A DNA stretch of 64,000 bases, taken from NCBI GenBank assembly GCA_965261455.1, contig OZ253453.1, positions 1,178,001-1,242,000 on the forward strand. The letters run 5' to 3'. Below, piece by piece: positions 26,708 through 33,797 of this stretch. The notes under the pieces were generated by a model. The model was not told the origin of the DNA, did not search any database, and was given only the letters and a program-made list of their open reading frames with translations. The stretch comes from DAOUKH01 sp965261455 (GTDB lineage Bacteria; Chloroflexota; Dehalococcoidia; SHYB01). The translations under genes and the position numbers were made by a program. How positions within the stretch are numbered: the first letter of the stretch is position 1; the number at the start of each line of letters is the position of its first letter.

Positions 26708-27810
26708 TAGCGGTCCACCTCGCCCATATTGATGTCGATGCTGCCGAAGATGGTGACCAGGTCGGCCATCTTCCAACCGATGAGCATTTCAGGGAGTGCG
26801 GTGAGGTTGATCAGGGAGGGCGACCTGATGGCGCAGCGGTACGGCGCCACGCTCCCGTCGCTCACCAGGTGGAAGCCGAGCTCGCCCTTGGGAGCTTCGA
26901 CCTTTCCATAGGCCTCGCCGGCGGGCGGGCGCAGCAGCATGGGAAGGTCGGTGCGGTGCGGCCCCGGCGGCATCTGCTCCACGCACTGATGGATGATGCG
27001 CAGGCTCTGGCGCATCTCCTCCAGCCGCACCAGGAAGCGGTCGTAGTTGTCGCCGTCGCTCCCCGTCGGAATGTCGAACTCGAACCGGTCGTAGACCTCA
27101 TAGGGATCCGACTTTCGCAGGTCCCAGGCCAGGCCGCTGGCGCGGAGGACGGGACCGGTCGCGCCGGCGTTCACCGCTAGGTCGAGCGGGAGTACGCCGA
27201 CGCCCTTGCACCGGCTGATCAGGATTTCGTTCTCGCGCATGAGCTGCTCGTACTCATCGAACTTGCGGGGCAGCTCGTTGACCACCTCGGCCAGCGCGGG
27301 GAAGAACTCCGGGGGCAGGTCGTCGTTGACCCCGCCGGCGCGCATGTAGGTGTGCGTAATCCGCGCCCCGCACACCATCTCGAACAAGTCGAGGATGCGC
27401 TCGCGGTCGCGGAACATATACATGAGCGGGGTGGCGAAGGCGCCGAGGTCTTGGAGGAAGAACCCGGTGGCGACCTGGTGCGACGCGATGCGCATCAGCT
27501 CCGCCATCAGCACCCTGATGTACTGGCCACGCTCCGGGACCTCGACGCCGAGCAGCCGCTCGACGCCGATCACGTAGGCCAGGTTGTTCGACATCGACGC
27601 GGTGTAGTCGAGCCGGTCGGTGAGCGTGACCACCTGCGTCCACGTGCGCTCCTCGGCCAGCTTCTCCGAGCCGCGGTGCAGATAGCCGAAGATGGGCTCA
27701 ACGTCCTGGATCACTTCGCCGTCGAACACCACCCGCACACGAAAGACGCCGTGGGTGCTGGGGTGATGCGGCCCCAGGTTGACGGTGATCGGCTCTGACT
27801 GAAGGGTCAC
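26707..27810 (-). CDS. nuoD: NADH-quinone oxidoreductase subunit D
   Basis: 367 residues, GTG start. This is the 49-kDa-type subunit that forms the quinone pocket: LGPHHPSTHGVFRV near the N-terminus with the conserved His pair, then DRLDYTASMSNNLAY and the C-terminal RSPSLINL and DINMGEVDR. Like most complex I forms it lacks the Ni-Fe hydrogenase Cys ligands. Separate from NuoC, not fused as in E. coli. Confidence 0.96.
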   Translation of the reverse strand: MTLQSEPITVNLGPHHPSTHGVFRVRVVFDGEVIQDVEPIFGYLHRGSEKLAEERTWTQVVTLTDRLDYTASMSNNLAYVIGVERLLGVEVPERGQYIRVLMAELMRIASHQVATGFFLQDLGAFATPLMYMFRDRERILDLFEMVCGARITHTYMRAGGVNDDLPPEFFPALAEVVNELPRKFDEYEQLMRENEILISRCKGVGVLPLDLAVNAGATGPVLRASGLAWDLRKSDPYEVYDRFEFDIPTGSDGDNYDRFLVRLEEMRQSLRIIHQCVEQMPPGPHRTDLPMLLRPPAGEAYGKVEAPKGELGFHLVSDGSVAPYRCAIRSPSLINLTALPEMLIGWKMADLVTIFGSIDINMGEVDR

Positions 27811-27834
27811 GGCATATCGCTCGAGCGCCCCGGG

Positions 27835-28287
27835 CTACGGCCTCCGGAGCAGGAAATCCTTCCGCAGGGGATAGCCCTCGAAGCCCTCCCACAGGACGAT
27901 GCGTTTCAGGTCGGGATGCCCGTCGAAGCGCACCCCCATCAGGTCGAAGACCTCGCGTTCCTGGAAGTTGGCCGACTTCCACACGCCGGTCACGCTGGGG
28001 ACCTCCGGCGCCCCGCGGCCATAGGCCCGGGTCTTCACCAGGGCTCCGTGATTCTGCCGGTAGGAGGTCAGCCGGTAGATAATCTCGAAGTAGTCCACGT
28101 AGTCCACCGCGGTCAGGTGAATCAGCGCGGCGAAGTCGAGGTCGGGATCGTCGCGGAGGAAGCGCGCCGCATCCGCCACCGAGGGCGCGTTCAGCACCAC
28201 CGCCGCCTCGCCGCTTTCGGCGACTGACCCGGGAACGGCGGCGCGCAGCCGGTCCGCAAGCTCGTTGCCGGAAAGGGCTTTAGTCAC
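27835..28287 (-). CDS. nuoC: NADH-quinone oxidoreductase subunit C
   Basis: 150 residues, GTG start, overlapping the end of nuoB by 8 bp. It has the 30-kDa subunit signature EREVFDLMGVRFDGHPDLKR and GFEGYPLRKDF. Peripheral-arm structural subunit that binds NuoD. Confidence 0.95.
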   Translation of the reverse strand: MTKALSGNELADRLRAAVPGSVAESGEAAVVLNAPSVADAARFLRDDPDLDFAALIHLTAVDYVDYFEIIYRLTSYRQNHGALVKTRAYGRGAPEVPSVTGVWKSANFQEREVFDLMGVRFDGHPDLKRIVLWEGFEGYPLRKDFLLRRP

Positions 28288-28915
28288 GGGCGAACGTCCT
28301 GCGCTTCCCGATGCTGCCCCGCGTGACCTTCTCGTGGAGCTTCATGATCGCGTAGAGCAGCGCGTCGGGCCGAGGCGGGCAGCCGGGCACGTACACGTCC
28401 ACGGGCACGATGCGGTTGACTCCCGGCGTCACGCTGTACGAATCGTAGTAGGGGCCGCCGCTGGTGGCGCACACCCCCATCGAGATAACCCAGCGCGGCT
28501 CCGCCATCTGCTGGTAGATCCGCCGGATGGGAACCGCCATCTTCCAGGTCACCGTCCCCGACACGATCATCAGATCGGCCTGGCGCGGCGAGGCGCGGAA
28601 GGCTTCCATGCCGAAGCGCGCAATGTCGAAACGCGACATGGCGCTGCCGATCATCTCGAAGGCGCAGCAGGCCAGCCCGAAGGTCAGGGGCCACATCGAG
28701 TTCTTGCGCCCCCAGGAGACCAGCGCGTCGACCGACGTGACCAAGACGTTGCGCTGCGCCTCCTCGGAGATCACCAGTGGGTCGTCCATCACCTGGCGGG
28801 GCGAGTCGAGGATGAGCTGGTTGATCTCGGCGCCCTCTTCGGCGTCGAGGCGGCGCGACAGCTCGCGGGGGATCGCGTAGGGGTTTGCGGTCTGGGTGTC
28901 GTCTGGATCGGGCAC
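28280..28915 (-). CDS. nuoB: NADH-quinone oxidoreductase subunit B
   Basis: 211 residues if read from GTG at 28915, which lies 2 bp after the nuoA stop and has GGAG at the right distance; an upstream ATG at 28948 would overlap nuoA by 31 bp and has no such site. Ligands for cluster N2 are C83-C84 (LACCAFEM), C149 (GVCATSGG) and C179 (VPGCPPRPDA). It donates electrons to quinone at the NuoD/NuoH interface. Confidence 0.95.
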   Translation of the reverse strand: MPDPDDTQTANPYAIPRELSRRLDAEEGAEINQLILDSPRQVMDDPLVISEEAQRNVLVTSVDALVSWGRKNSMWPLTFGLACCAFEMIGSAMSRFDIARFGMEAFRASPRQADLMIVSGTVTWKMAVPIRRIYQQMAEPRWVISMGVCATSGGPYYDSYSVTPGVNRIVPVDVYVPGCPPRPDALLYAIMKLHEKVTRGSIGKRRTFARD

Positions 28916-28917
28916 GG

Positions 28918-29286
28918 CTAGCTCCACTGCAGGGCGCGCTTGCGCCATTCATAGAGGAGGCCCAGGGTGATGATCCCCACGAAGACGGCCACCGCGCCGA
29001 AGCCGAACCATTCAAGCCCGCGCGCGTTGACGGCCCAGGGGAACAGGAAGACGGCCTCGATATCGAAGATGAGAAACGAGAGCGCGAAGTAGTAGTAGCG
29101 GAAGTTGAACCGCACCCAGGAGCCGCCGATGGTGCGGACGCCGCACTCGTAGGTGTCGCTCTTGACGCTGTCGCGGACCTGGGGCTTGATCCCGACCACG
29201 GTGAGCAGGTAGGGGATGAGCAGCATGCTCAACGGGACCGCCACGGCGAAGATGAGGAAGATCCCGATGAAGCCGAACTCACTCAC
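28918..29286 (-). CDS. nuoA: NADH-quinone oxidoreductase subunit A
   Basis: 122 residues from GTG at 29286 with a GGGGG run five bases ahead; TTG at 29298 would add four residues. Three membrane helices, with the conserved YECGV motif and RYYYFALSFLIFDIEAVFLFPW with acidic membrane residues. First gene of an 11-subunit nuo operon. Confidence 0.93.
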   Translation of the reverse strand: MSEFGFIGIFLIFAVAVPLSMLLIPYLLTVVGIKPQVRDSVKSDTYECGVRTIGGSWVRFNFRYYYFALSFLIFDIEAVFLFPWAVNARGLEWFGFGAVAVFVGIITLGLLYEWRKRALQWS

Positions 29287-29384
29287 GACGGCCCCCAAAA
29301 CGTGAAGCGCATTGGATGAATCACGCGATGCCTCGGCTTAGGAGTAACGCGGCCGCTCCATGCGCGCCTGAAGTGCGGGCGCTC

Positions 29385-29413
29385 AATGTAGCACAGGGCC
29401 CTAGGGCTTTCAA
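29385..29413 (-). promoter_or_regulatory. Promoter of the nuo operon (TTGAAA - 17 - TACATT)
   Basis: Minus-strand TTGAAA (29413-29408) and TACATT (29390-29385) separated by 17 bases. Expected start near 29378, about 90 nt before nuoA. It sits in the only AT-richer stretch between the CMD-family gene and nuoA. Confidence 0.65.
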
Positions 29414-29439
29414 GTGAATTTTTTAACAAAGTTTCCGGG

Positions 29440-29775
29440 CTACGCGTCCGAGCCGGCGCGCTCCTCGAACACCTCCGACGCCACCCGCAGCGCGTTCCCC
29501 GCGCAGGGCCAGCTCGCGTAGAAGGCCATCATCAGCATCACTTCGGCGATCTCCTCCTCGGAGCAGCCGTTGTTCAGGCCCAACTGCACGTGAGCGCGAA
29601 TCTGGTCGGTGCGGTAGAGCGCGGTCAGCGCCGCGATCACGCACAGGCTCCGCTCCCGGTGGGTCAGGTCCGGCCGGTCCCAGATCTCCCCAAACAGCAA
29701 GTCGTCGGTGATCTCCCCGTACCGCGGCGCGATCTTGTCGTACATCGCCCGCGCTTTCCTTGGCAGTCCCCGCAT
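29440..29775 (-). CDS. Carboxymuconolactone decarboxylase (CMD) family protein
   Basis: 111 residues. Helical CMD fold with LGLNNGCSEEEIAEVMLMMAFYASWPCAGNALRVASEVFEER (shown as its two parts, GCSEEEIAEVMLMMAFY and WPCAGNALRVASEVF). The family includes 4-carboxymuconolactone decarboxylase and AhpD-like peroxidase partners; here the AhpD CxxC pair is absent, so a decarboxylase or unknown role is more likely. The ATG at 29775 has an excellent AGGAGG site. Single-gene unit. Confidence 0.85.
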   Translation of the reverse strand: MRGLPRKARAMYDKIAPRYGEITDDLLFGEIWDRPDLTHRERSLCVIAALTALYRTDQIRAHVQLGLNNGCSEEEIAEVMLMMAFYASWPCAGNALRVASEVFEERAGSDA

Positions 29776-30320
29776 GGCGTACCTCCTCGGCCCTCTAGGG
29801 CCGCCGCCATTCTACCCGCCCCTGTTTGCCCTTCTCGCCCTAGCTGATACGAGAGGCCGGTATGGAAAGGGGTGTGAAAGGGTCGGAAGATCCCTGATTA
29901 GGGCCCAAAGCGGCCCGCCTTGGGTCGCGTATTCGATGGTTTAGGGTCTTCCCGTGGGGCTTCCGCGTCTTTCGCGGAGGACGGAAAGGCTTCCAACAGG
30001 AGTGGGCTGTGGTGAGGGCACGGCCGAACTCCTGCCAATTCCGCCACTAAGGCGCCAATTCCGCCCCACACGGGGGGCGGCTCTTCGACCGTCCTGGCGC
30101 CTCGCGGCGGTGGAAGGGAGCGGCGCGGGTTCGAGGGTCTTCCCGTCGAGGAGACTCTTGCGTAACTCGGAGGGCGGGCTTCAGCAAGGTCGCGCGGCCC
30201 CCGCCTCCCCCCGCCCTCACCCCAACCCTCTCCCAGCGGGAGAGGGGGCAAGACCCCGCGCCGCCTCCCTTTCCCAAGGCCAGCGGACGGCGTTCTTCCC
30301 CTCGGCGGAGTCTTTTGCAA
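29776..30320. repeat. Intergenic REP-like repeat, left half of a split copy
   Basis: No gene seen. From about 30165 to 30300 it matches the repeat block at 5060-5195 closely, including CCCTCACCCCAACCC, the hairpin CTCTCCCAGCGGGAGAG, and CCAGCGGACGGCG. It then reads TCTTTTGCAA and stops at the left end of a transposable element; the matching right half resumes at 31810. Confidence 0.75.
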
Positions 30321-30367
30321 GGGGAATTATATACAATCCTACCCAAGCGCCGTGCCGCTGGGGAGGC

Positions 30368-30448
30368 TTGACCGAGGAACAGATACGGCTCATGGCCGAA
30401 GGCATGGAAGGCAAGCGACTCCGCTACGCCGACCTGATTGCTAAGTAA
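30368..30448 (+). pseudogene. IS1595-type transposase remnant (C-terminus only)
   Basis: About 26 codons reading LTEEQIRLMAEGMEGKRLRY then ADLIAK and a stop. They match the C-terminus of the intact transposase at 38073-39071 (IDQMRHMAEGMEGRRLRYQD). All catalytic residues are missing, so this copy cannot move by itself; the nearby intact element could supply transposase in trans if its ends are still recognised. Confidence 0.85.
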
Positions 30449-30527
30449 CGAGTCACGGTTGCTTGTCTCCGCGTCCTTTTCCTACGGCCAGTGGCAAAGC
30501 CCGCTCGCCAGTCGGAGCGCCCCCGAT

Positions 30528-30785
30528 TCACTCAGCGCTCTCAGCCGATGCTTCCTGCTTCTTGAGGTACACCACCGCGCCGACCAGCGGGACCATCACG
30601 AGGAACCACAAGACGACCACGTGGCCGCTTTCGACCGCGACCGCGAGGCCCTTGCCGCTGCCGGCATAGGCATCGCTCCCCAAGGCCGAGATGGCCTCAA
30701 TGAGTAACCACGCCCACATCGAGACGGTCCACAGCACGGTTAACCACTTTGCGGCGACGGCCGGCGACTCAATGTCGATCTGCAT
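30528..30785 (-). CDS. Small two-helix membrane protein, unknown
   Basis: 85 residues from MQIDIESPAVAAKW; AGGAGGGGGG lies ahead of ATG 30785. Two hydrophobic segments: AKWLTVLWTVSMWAWLLIEAI and HVVVLWFLVMVPLVGAVVYL. Tail KKQEASAESAE. No family recognised. It lies inside the degenerate element, 102 bp after the lipoprotein gene, and is a candidate cargo gene. Confidence 0.6.
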   Translation of the reverse strand: MQIDIESPAVAAKWLTVLWTVSMWAWLLIEAISALGSDAYAGSGKGLAVAVESGHVVVLWFLVMVPLVGAVVYLKKQEASAESAE

Positions 30786-30887
30786 AGCTGCCCCCCTCCT
30801 GTTTGATATCCCGGACCCGATGGTGTCGGCCTGCATGTCGCTGTGGGCGGCCTGCCGGTTCCTTGATCTCACTTGAGGCTGGCTCTT

Positions 30888-31400
30888 CTAGCCCGGCCCC
30901 CCACCCCAGCTCGCTAGGGCCTTCTGGCATGCTTCCGCGAACTGCTCTCCAAGGTGCGCAGTAGCATCATCGGACCCCACCGACTGAATTGCGCTTGTTA
31001 ACTCTTGGAACCGGTCCTCGTCGTAGGGCTCATCGGCGTCCTGTGTTCTGAGTGCGTCGACCGCTTGCCCTAGGGCCTTGAGCCAAGGCTCGTGGTACCC
31101 TCTTCTGAACTCAACCGAGAGCGGGCCATCGTAGCTCTCTTGGTGTTCTAGGTGCGCCTCCGCTCGCTCCAAGGCCTCGCCCCAAGTGTGACGACCCTCG
31201 AGGGTCGTGACCCAGTTCTGGATGCCCTCCCTGCTGCAACTGTACTCAGCATACTCCGCTATGTAGGTGGCGGAGGAATCGGGGCCGTCCTGCCCTCCAT
31301 TGCCTCCCCCGCACCCGACCACCAGTAGCAGGAGGGCTGCCGCAACCAGCACGCCCGCTGCCCAACAGGGGCGGCCAGCACTCAAACCACTATCTCTCAT
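30888..31400 (-). CDS. Predicted lipoprotein, unknown function
   Basis: 170 residues. N-terminal signal with hydrophobic run AAGVLVAAALLLLVVGC and lipobox LVVGC followed by GGGNGGQDG, so the mature protein should start at that Cys and be anchored to the outer face of the membrane. The remainder is acidic and helical, with no recognised domain. Start ATG at 31400 lies one base after the stop of the 51-aa frame upstream, suggesting translational coupling. Cargo of the degenerate element. Confidence 0.7.
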   Translation of the reverse strand: MRDSGLSAGRPCWAAGVLVAAALLLLVVGCGGGNGGQDGPDSSATYIAEYAEYSCSREGIQNWVTTLEGRHTWGEALERAEAHLEHQESYDGPLSVEFRRGYHEPWLKALGQAVDALRTQDADEPYDEDRFQELTSAIQSVGSDDATAHLGEQFAEACQKALASWGGGPG

Positions 31401-31401
31401 C

Positions 31402-31557
31402 TCACGTCCTTACGGGGCCTCTTCCTCCTGCGCGCTGGTGGCGGCGGAGCCGTGGGGACCGTTTCCCGTGTTCGTCGGCAGGGGCGACAGCCGTGCTCCC
31501 TTCCGGCCCCGTCGCCTCGTGCGCCGCGCTGCATAGCGGCGCCTGTTCGGTGGTCAT
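31402..31557 (-). CDS. Possible 51-aa protein between GRPP protein and lipoprotein
   Basis: Frame starts with an ATGA overlap on the previous small gene and stops one base before the lipoprotein ATG. The C-terminal half is Arg-rich (RSPRLRRHQR). There is no homology to anything I recognise. The tight overlaps on both sides are the only argument for coding; it may be a non-functional or coupling frame. Confidence 0.35.
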   Translation of the reverse strand: MTTEQAPLCSAAHEATGPEGSTAVAPADEHGKRSPRLRRHQRAGGRGPVRT

Positions 31558-31640
31558 TTGGGAACCTTCGGCGCGACAAGGGCCTTGATCACGTTCTCGA
31601 ACGTATCAGGTATCGGCTCAGGCGGTCTACCGGCTGGCAT
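31554..31640 (-). CDS. Mini GRPP-motif protein (28 aa)
   Basis: 28 residues, MPAGRPPEPIPDTFENVIKA and a short Lys-rich end, preceded by GGAGGGGGG. It resembles the middle of the 52-aa protein of the intact element (GRPPKPMPERIPDTPENVAR). Shared pattern: GRPPxP, then PDTxENVxxA. This similarity in two related elements argues that such tiny proteins are real and linked to this element type. Function unknown; the basic, proline-rich N-terminus resembles AT-hook-like nucleic-acid-binding tails. Confidence 0.5.
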   Translation of the reverse strand: MPAGRPPEPIPDTFENVIKALVAPKVPK

Positions 31641-31676
31641 TGCTCCCCCCTCCAGCGCGGCCCCGCCACACTCTAA

Positions 31677-31716
31677 CCAACGACGGGCTACGCTCCCAAG
31701 CGTAGCCCGTCGTTGG
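31677..31716. terminator. Perfect 18-bp hairpin (bidirectional terminator-like)
   Basis: Arms 31677-31694 (CCAACGACGGGCTACGCT) and 31699-31716 are exact complements around the loop CCCA. It lies inside the right end of the degenerate element, upstream of its cargo genes. Its strength suggests that it blocks transcription entering from outside. It is not followed by a T-run. Confidence 0.6.
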
Positions 31717-31809
31717 CCACCAAGTCAAATAGGGCATGCGTTCAGTACGGCCTAGCTTTGCGCCGACTTCATCTGCCCGGAGCATGGGTAGGATTCTATA
31801 TAAATCCCT

Positions 31810-31897
31810 TTGCAAGGGTCTCCAGCGGGAGGGGGGTAAGACCCCCGCCGCCCGCCGATGACCAGGTTGTGCAAAGGCCTCTGGAGGGGGGACAGCC
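31810..31897. repeat. Right half of the split REP-like repeat
   Basis: TTGCAAGGGTCTCCAGCGGGAG continues the repeat interrupted at 30320, followed by TGCAAAGGCCTCTGGAGG, matching TGCAAAGGCCTCCTG at about 5204 in another copy. Confidence 0.65.
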
Positions 31898-32509
31898 TCA
31901 CCCCTGGATCATGCGGAGGAGCGTGTTGAGACGCTGCACGTCGCGGGCGAGGAGGCGCGCGAGCTCCTTGCCCGCGGTGAGTTGGAAGGCGGCGGGATCG
32001 GGGTGGGCGCGGCGGGCGAGGCGGACGAAGGCCGCGGCGGCGTGGTCGGCTTCCGGGGGCGCGGCGCTTACGAGGTTGGCGAGGAAGTGCGGCGAGCGGG
32101 TGAACTCCCGCACCGCCCCGGGGTCAGCCAGGTGAACGAACCCGTGCAGGCGGGCCGGCCTCGGCGGCAGGACGTGCGAGACACCGCCCGCGCCCCGATA
32201 CCCCACCACGATCGCCGAGAACTCGGCGCGCAGCAGCTCCGCCAGCTCCGGATGTCGGGCGCGCAGCTCGGCCTCCGTGTCGGCGTCCTCGCCGAGGGCG
32301 GCGACCGGCCGCGAGCGGTCGAGACCCGTCGCGGCGGCGTGGAAGACGACGCCGAAGATCTCGATCTCCCCGTCGCGCGTCGTCACCAGGCTGCCCAGCG
32401 GCGGCGGGTCGACGTTGCGGTAGCACTCGGCGGTGAACTCGCCGGTCGAGGCCTCGATGACCTCACCGGCCCGCGCCGCGCCGCCACCGTTTCGATTATC
32501 GCCGGTCAT
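31898..32509 (-). CDS. HAS-barrel-like protein next to NurA (HerA-type N-domain)
   Basis: 203 residues. The N-terminal third (about 18-110) resembles the HAS-barrel found at the front of HerA translocases: PPLGSLVTTRDGEIEIFGVV, a long loop, then AELLRAEFSAIVVGY. The C-terminal part (about 120-200) is helical. No Walker motifs are present, so this is not the HerA ATPase itself. It starts 15 bp after nurA. It is probably an accessory of a NurA-HerA DNA-end-resection machine; family assignment is inference. Confidence 0.55.
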   Translation of the reverse strand: MTGDNRNGGGAARAGEVIEASTGEFTAECYRNVDPPPLGSLVTTRDGEIEIFGVVFHAAATGLDRSRPVAALGEDADTEAELRARHPELAELLRAEFSAIVVGYRGAGGVSHVLPPRPARLHGFVHLADPGAVREFTRSPHFLANLVSAAPPEADHAAAAFVRLARRAHPDPAAFQLTAGKELARLLARDVQRLNTLLRMIQG

Positions 32510-32524
32510 AGACGTCCGTCCTCC

Positions 32525-33772
32525 CTAAATGGCCCGCGACCGCTTGCTCTGCGCTTTCCGTGAGCCCGCCGTCGAGAGCCCCCGCCGGCGCATCGAACCT
32601 TCGACGAGCGCCCAGAACGACCGGCGGTCGGCGGCGGTAAGCACGGCGCGTTCGTGGGCCTCCTGCAAGACGAGCGGATAGCCCCGGCCCTTGGCGCACT
32701 GGTCGAGGACGGCGGCGTGCAGCAGGTCGAGGGATTCTGGATCGTCGGCGACCCACTGGGTCGTCTCGACGCGCGCGATCTCGTCGCCGATGTTCACATA
32801 GAAGAAGCGTACCTCGTGCGGCTCGTACTCCTCGACGATACTCGATGCGCTGGCGAAGACGCGCGAGCGTTCACCCGGCCCGAGCAGCTCGGCGAACAGG
32901 TCGCGGTCCATAAGGCCGGCGACGGCTCCCTCGCACTCGCGCTTGCCGAGGCCGACGCCGCAGATGTTGTCGCAGCCGGTGGCGGCGACCTCGTCGTGGG
33001 GGCACGCGGCGACCCGCGCCACGTTGGTGACCTCCCGAGCCCGGGGGCGGCTGATATAGCTGCCGACGGCCAAGCGGCGGCGGCGGGACACCTCGCGCAG
33101 GCGGGTAAGGGCGTCGACCAGACCGTGCCGCAAAATGCGGTCCCGCACGTGCTCGGGATGGCGCGCCAGCTGCCAGAGCACCAGGCTGCCGTCGAGGAGC
33201 GCGGCGGCGGGCTCGGCGCCGGCGGTCGCCTCGACGCGGTCGGCGAGCACCCGCGCCTCCATGGCGGTGCGGAGCAAGCCCACCAGCGTCTCGTCGACCG
33301 TCGCGTCCTGCATTCCGGCAGGGTCGGCCCAGACCATGTCGCGCGGTTCGCTAAAGAGAACCGGCTCGCCGAATAGCTCCGCGTCGGGCTCCGCGCCGTA
33401 GCGCAGCCGAACACCGCCCACGTTAATGAGGTAGCAGTGCGCCGACCCATGACGGTCCACGTGAATCTGCGATCCGTCGGTCGCGAACGCGGTGTAGTCG
33501 GCGGGGAGCGGCGGCGCGGGTGTCGCCTCGGCGAGGCCGGGCCGGAGACCGCCGGGCGTCCCCGCCACGATCCAGGTGACGCGGCGGCGCGGCGGCGCGG
33601 CAGCCTCGATCCGATGCAAGAGCTCCGACTCGGCCAGGCCCGACGACGTGGGGTCCCGCAGCATGGCGGCGGCGCGGTCGAGGCGGCTCCGCCACCCGTC
33701 GAAGCCATCGTCGAGCCCGCGGGTCATACCCTCCACTTGCGGGACGGTGCGGTGCAGGTCGAGCGGCGTCAC
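32525..33772 (-). CDS. nurA: NurA-domain 5'-3' nuclease
   Basis: 415 residues, GTG start. NurA pattern: FATDGSQIHVDRHG with D99, ALLDGSLVLWQLA with D194, and near the C-terminus LVLQEAHERAVLTAADR. NurA enzymes are Mn-dependent nucleases that work with the HerA translocase in resecting double-strand breaks. The gene is 25 bp downstream of selB, in the run hemW-selB-nurA-HAS. No HerA ATPase gene follows; a transposable element lies where one would be sought. Confidence 0.83.
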   Translation of the reverse strand: MTPLDLHRTVPQVEGMTRGLDDGFDGWRSRLDRAAAMLRDPTSSGLAESELLHRIEAAAPPRRRVTWIVAGTPGGLRPGLAEATPAPPLPADYTAFATDGSQIHVDRHGSAHCYLINVGGVRLRYGAEPDAELFGEPVLFSEPRDMVWADPAGMQDATVDETLVGLLRTAMEARVLADRVEATAGAEPAAALLDGSLVLWQLARHPEHVRDRILRHGLVDALTRLREVSRRRRLAVGSYISRPRAREVTNVARVAACPHDEVAATGCDNICGVGLGKRECEGAVAGLMDRDLFAELLGPGERSRVFASASSIVEEYEPHEVRFFYVNIGDEIARVETTQWVADDPESLDLLHAAVLDQCAKGRGYPLVLQEAHERAVLTAADRRSFWALVEGSMRRRGLSTAGSRKAQSKRSRAI

Positions 33773-33797
33773 GGCCTCGCCGTCCTCTCCAGTCCGA

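Larger units (their letters stand above)
30321..31809. mobile_element. Degenerate IS1595-type element with cargo genes
   Basis: 1.49 kb bounded by inverted ends. Left end (30321 on) GGGGAATTATAT...CAATCCTACCCAAGC matches the complement of the right end (31782-31809) at about 24 of 28 positions. The hexamer TTGCAA directly flanks both sides (30315-30320 and 31810-31815) as a target duplication. GGGGAATTATAT is also the terminal sequence of the intact element at 38035-40487. Just inside the left end is a transposase C-terminal remnant; the rest of the transposase is deleted. Inside lie four small minus-strand genes. Confidence 0.75.

Noticed and set aside
18911..29298. Many long open frames on the plus strand opposite the nuo genes
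   Set aside because: High-GC shadow frames: rich in Arg, His and Gly, no family motif, and exactly antisense to strongly conserved complex I subunits.
29954..30448. A 164-aa plus-strand protein
   Set aside because: It is REP sequence read in frame with the transposase remnant; only the last 26 codons are real transposase sequence.
31898..33772. NurA/HAS-barrel pair as a phage-defence system
   Set aside because: Context (hemW, selB) is housekeeping and no defence partner gene is adjacent.
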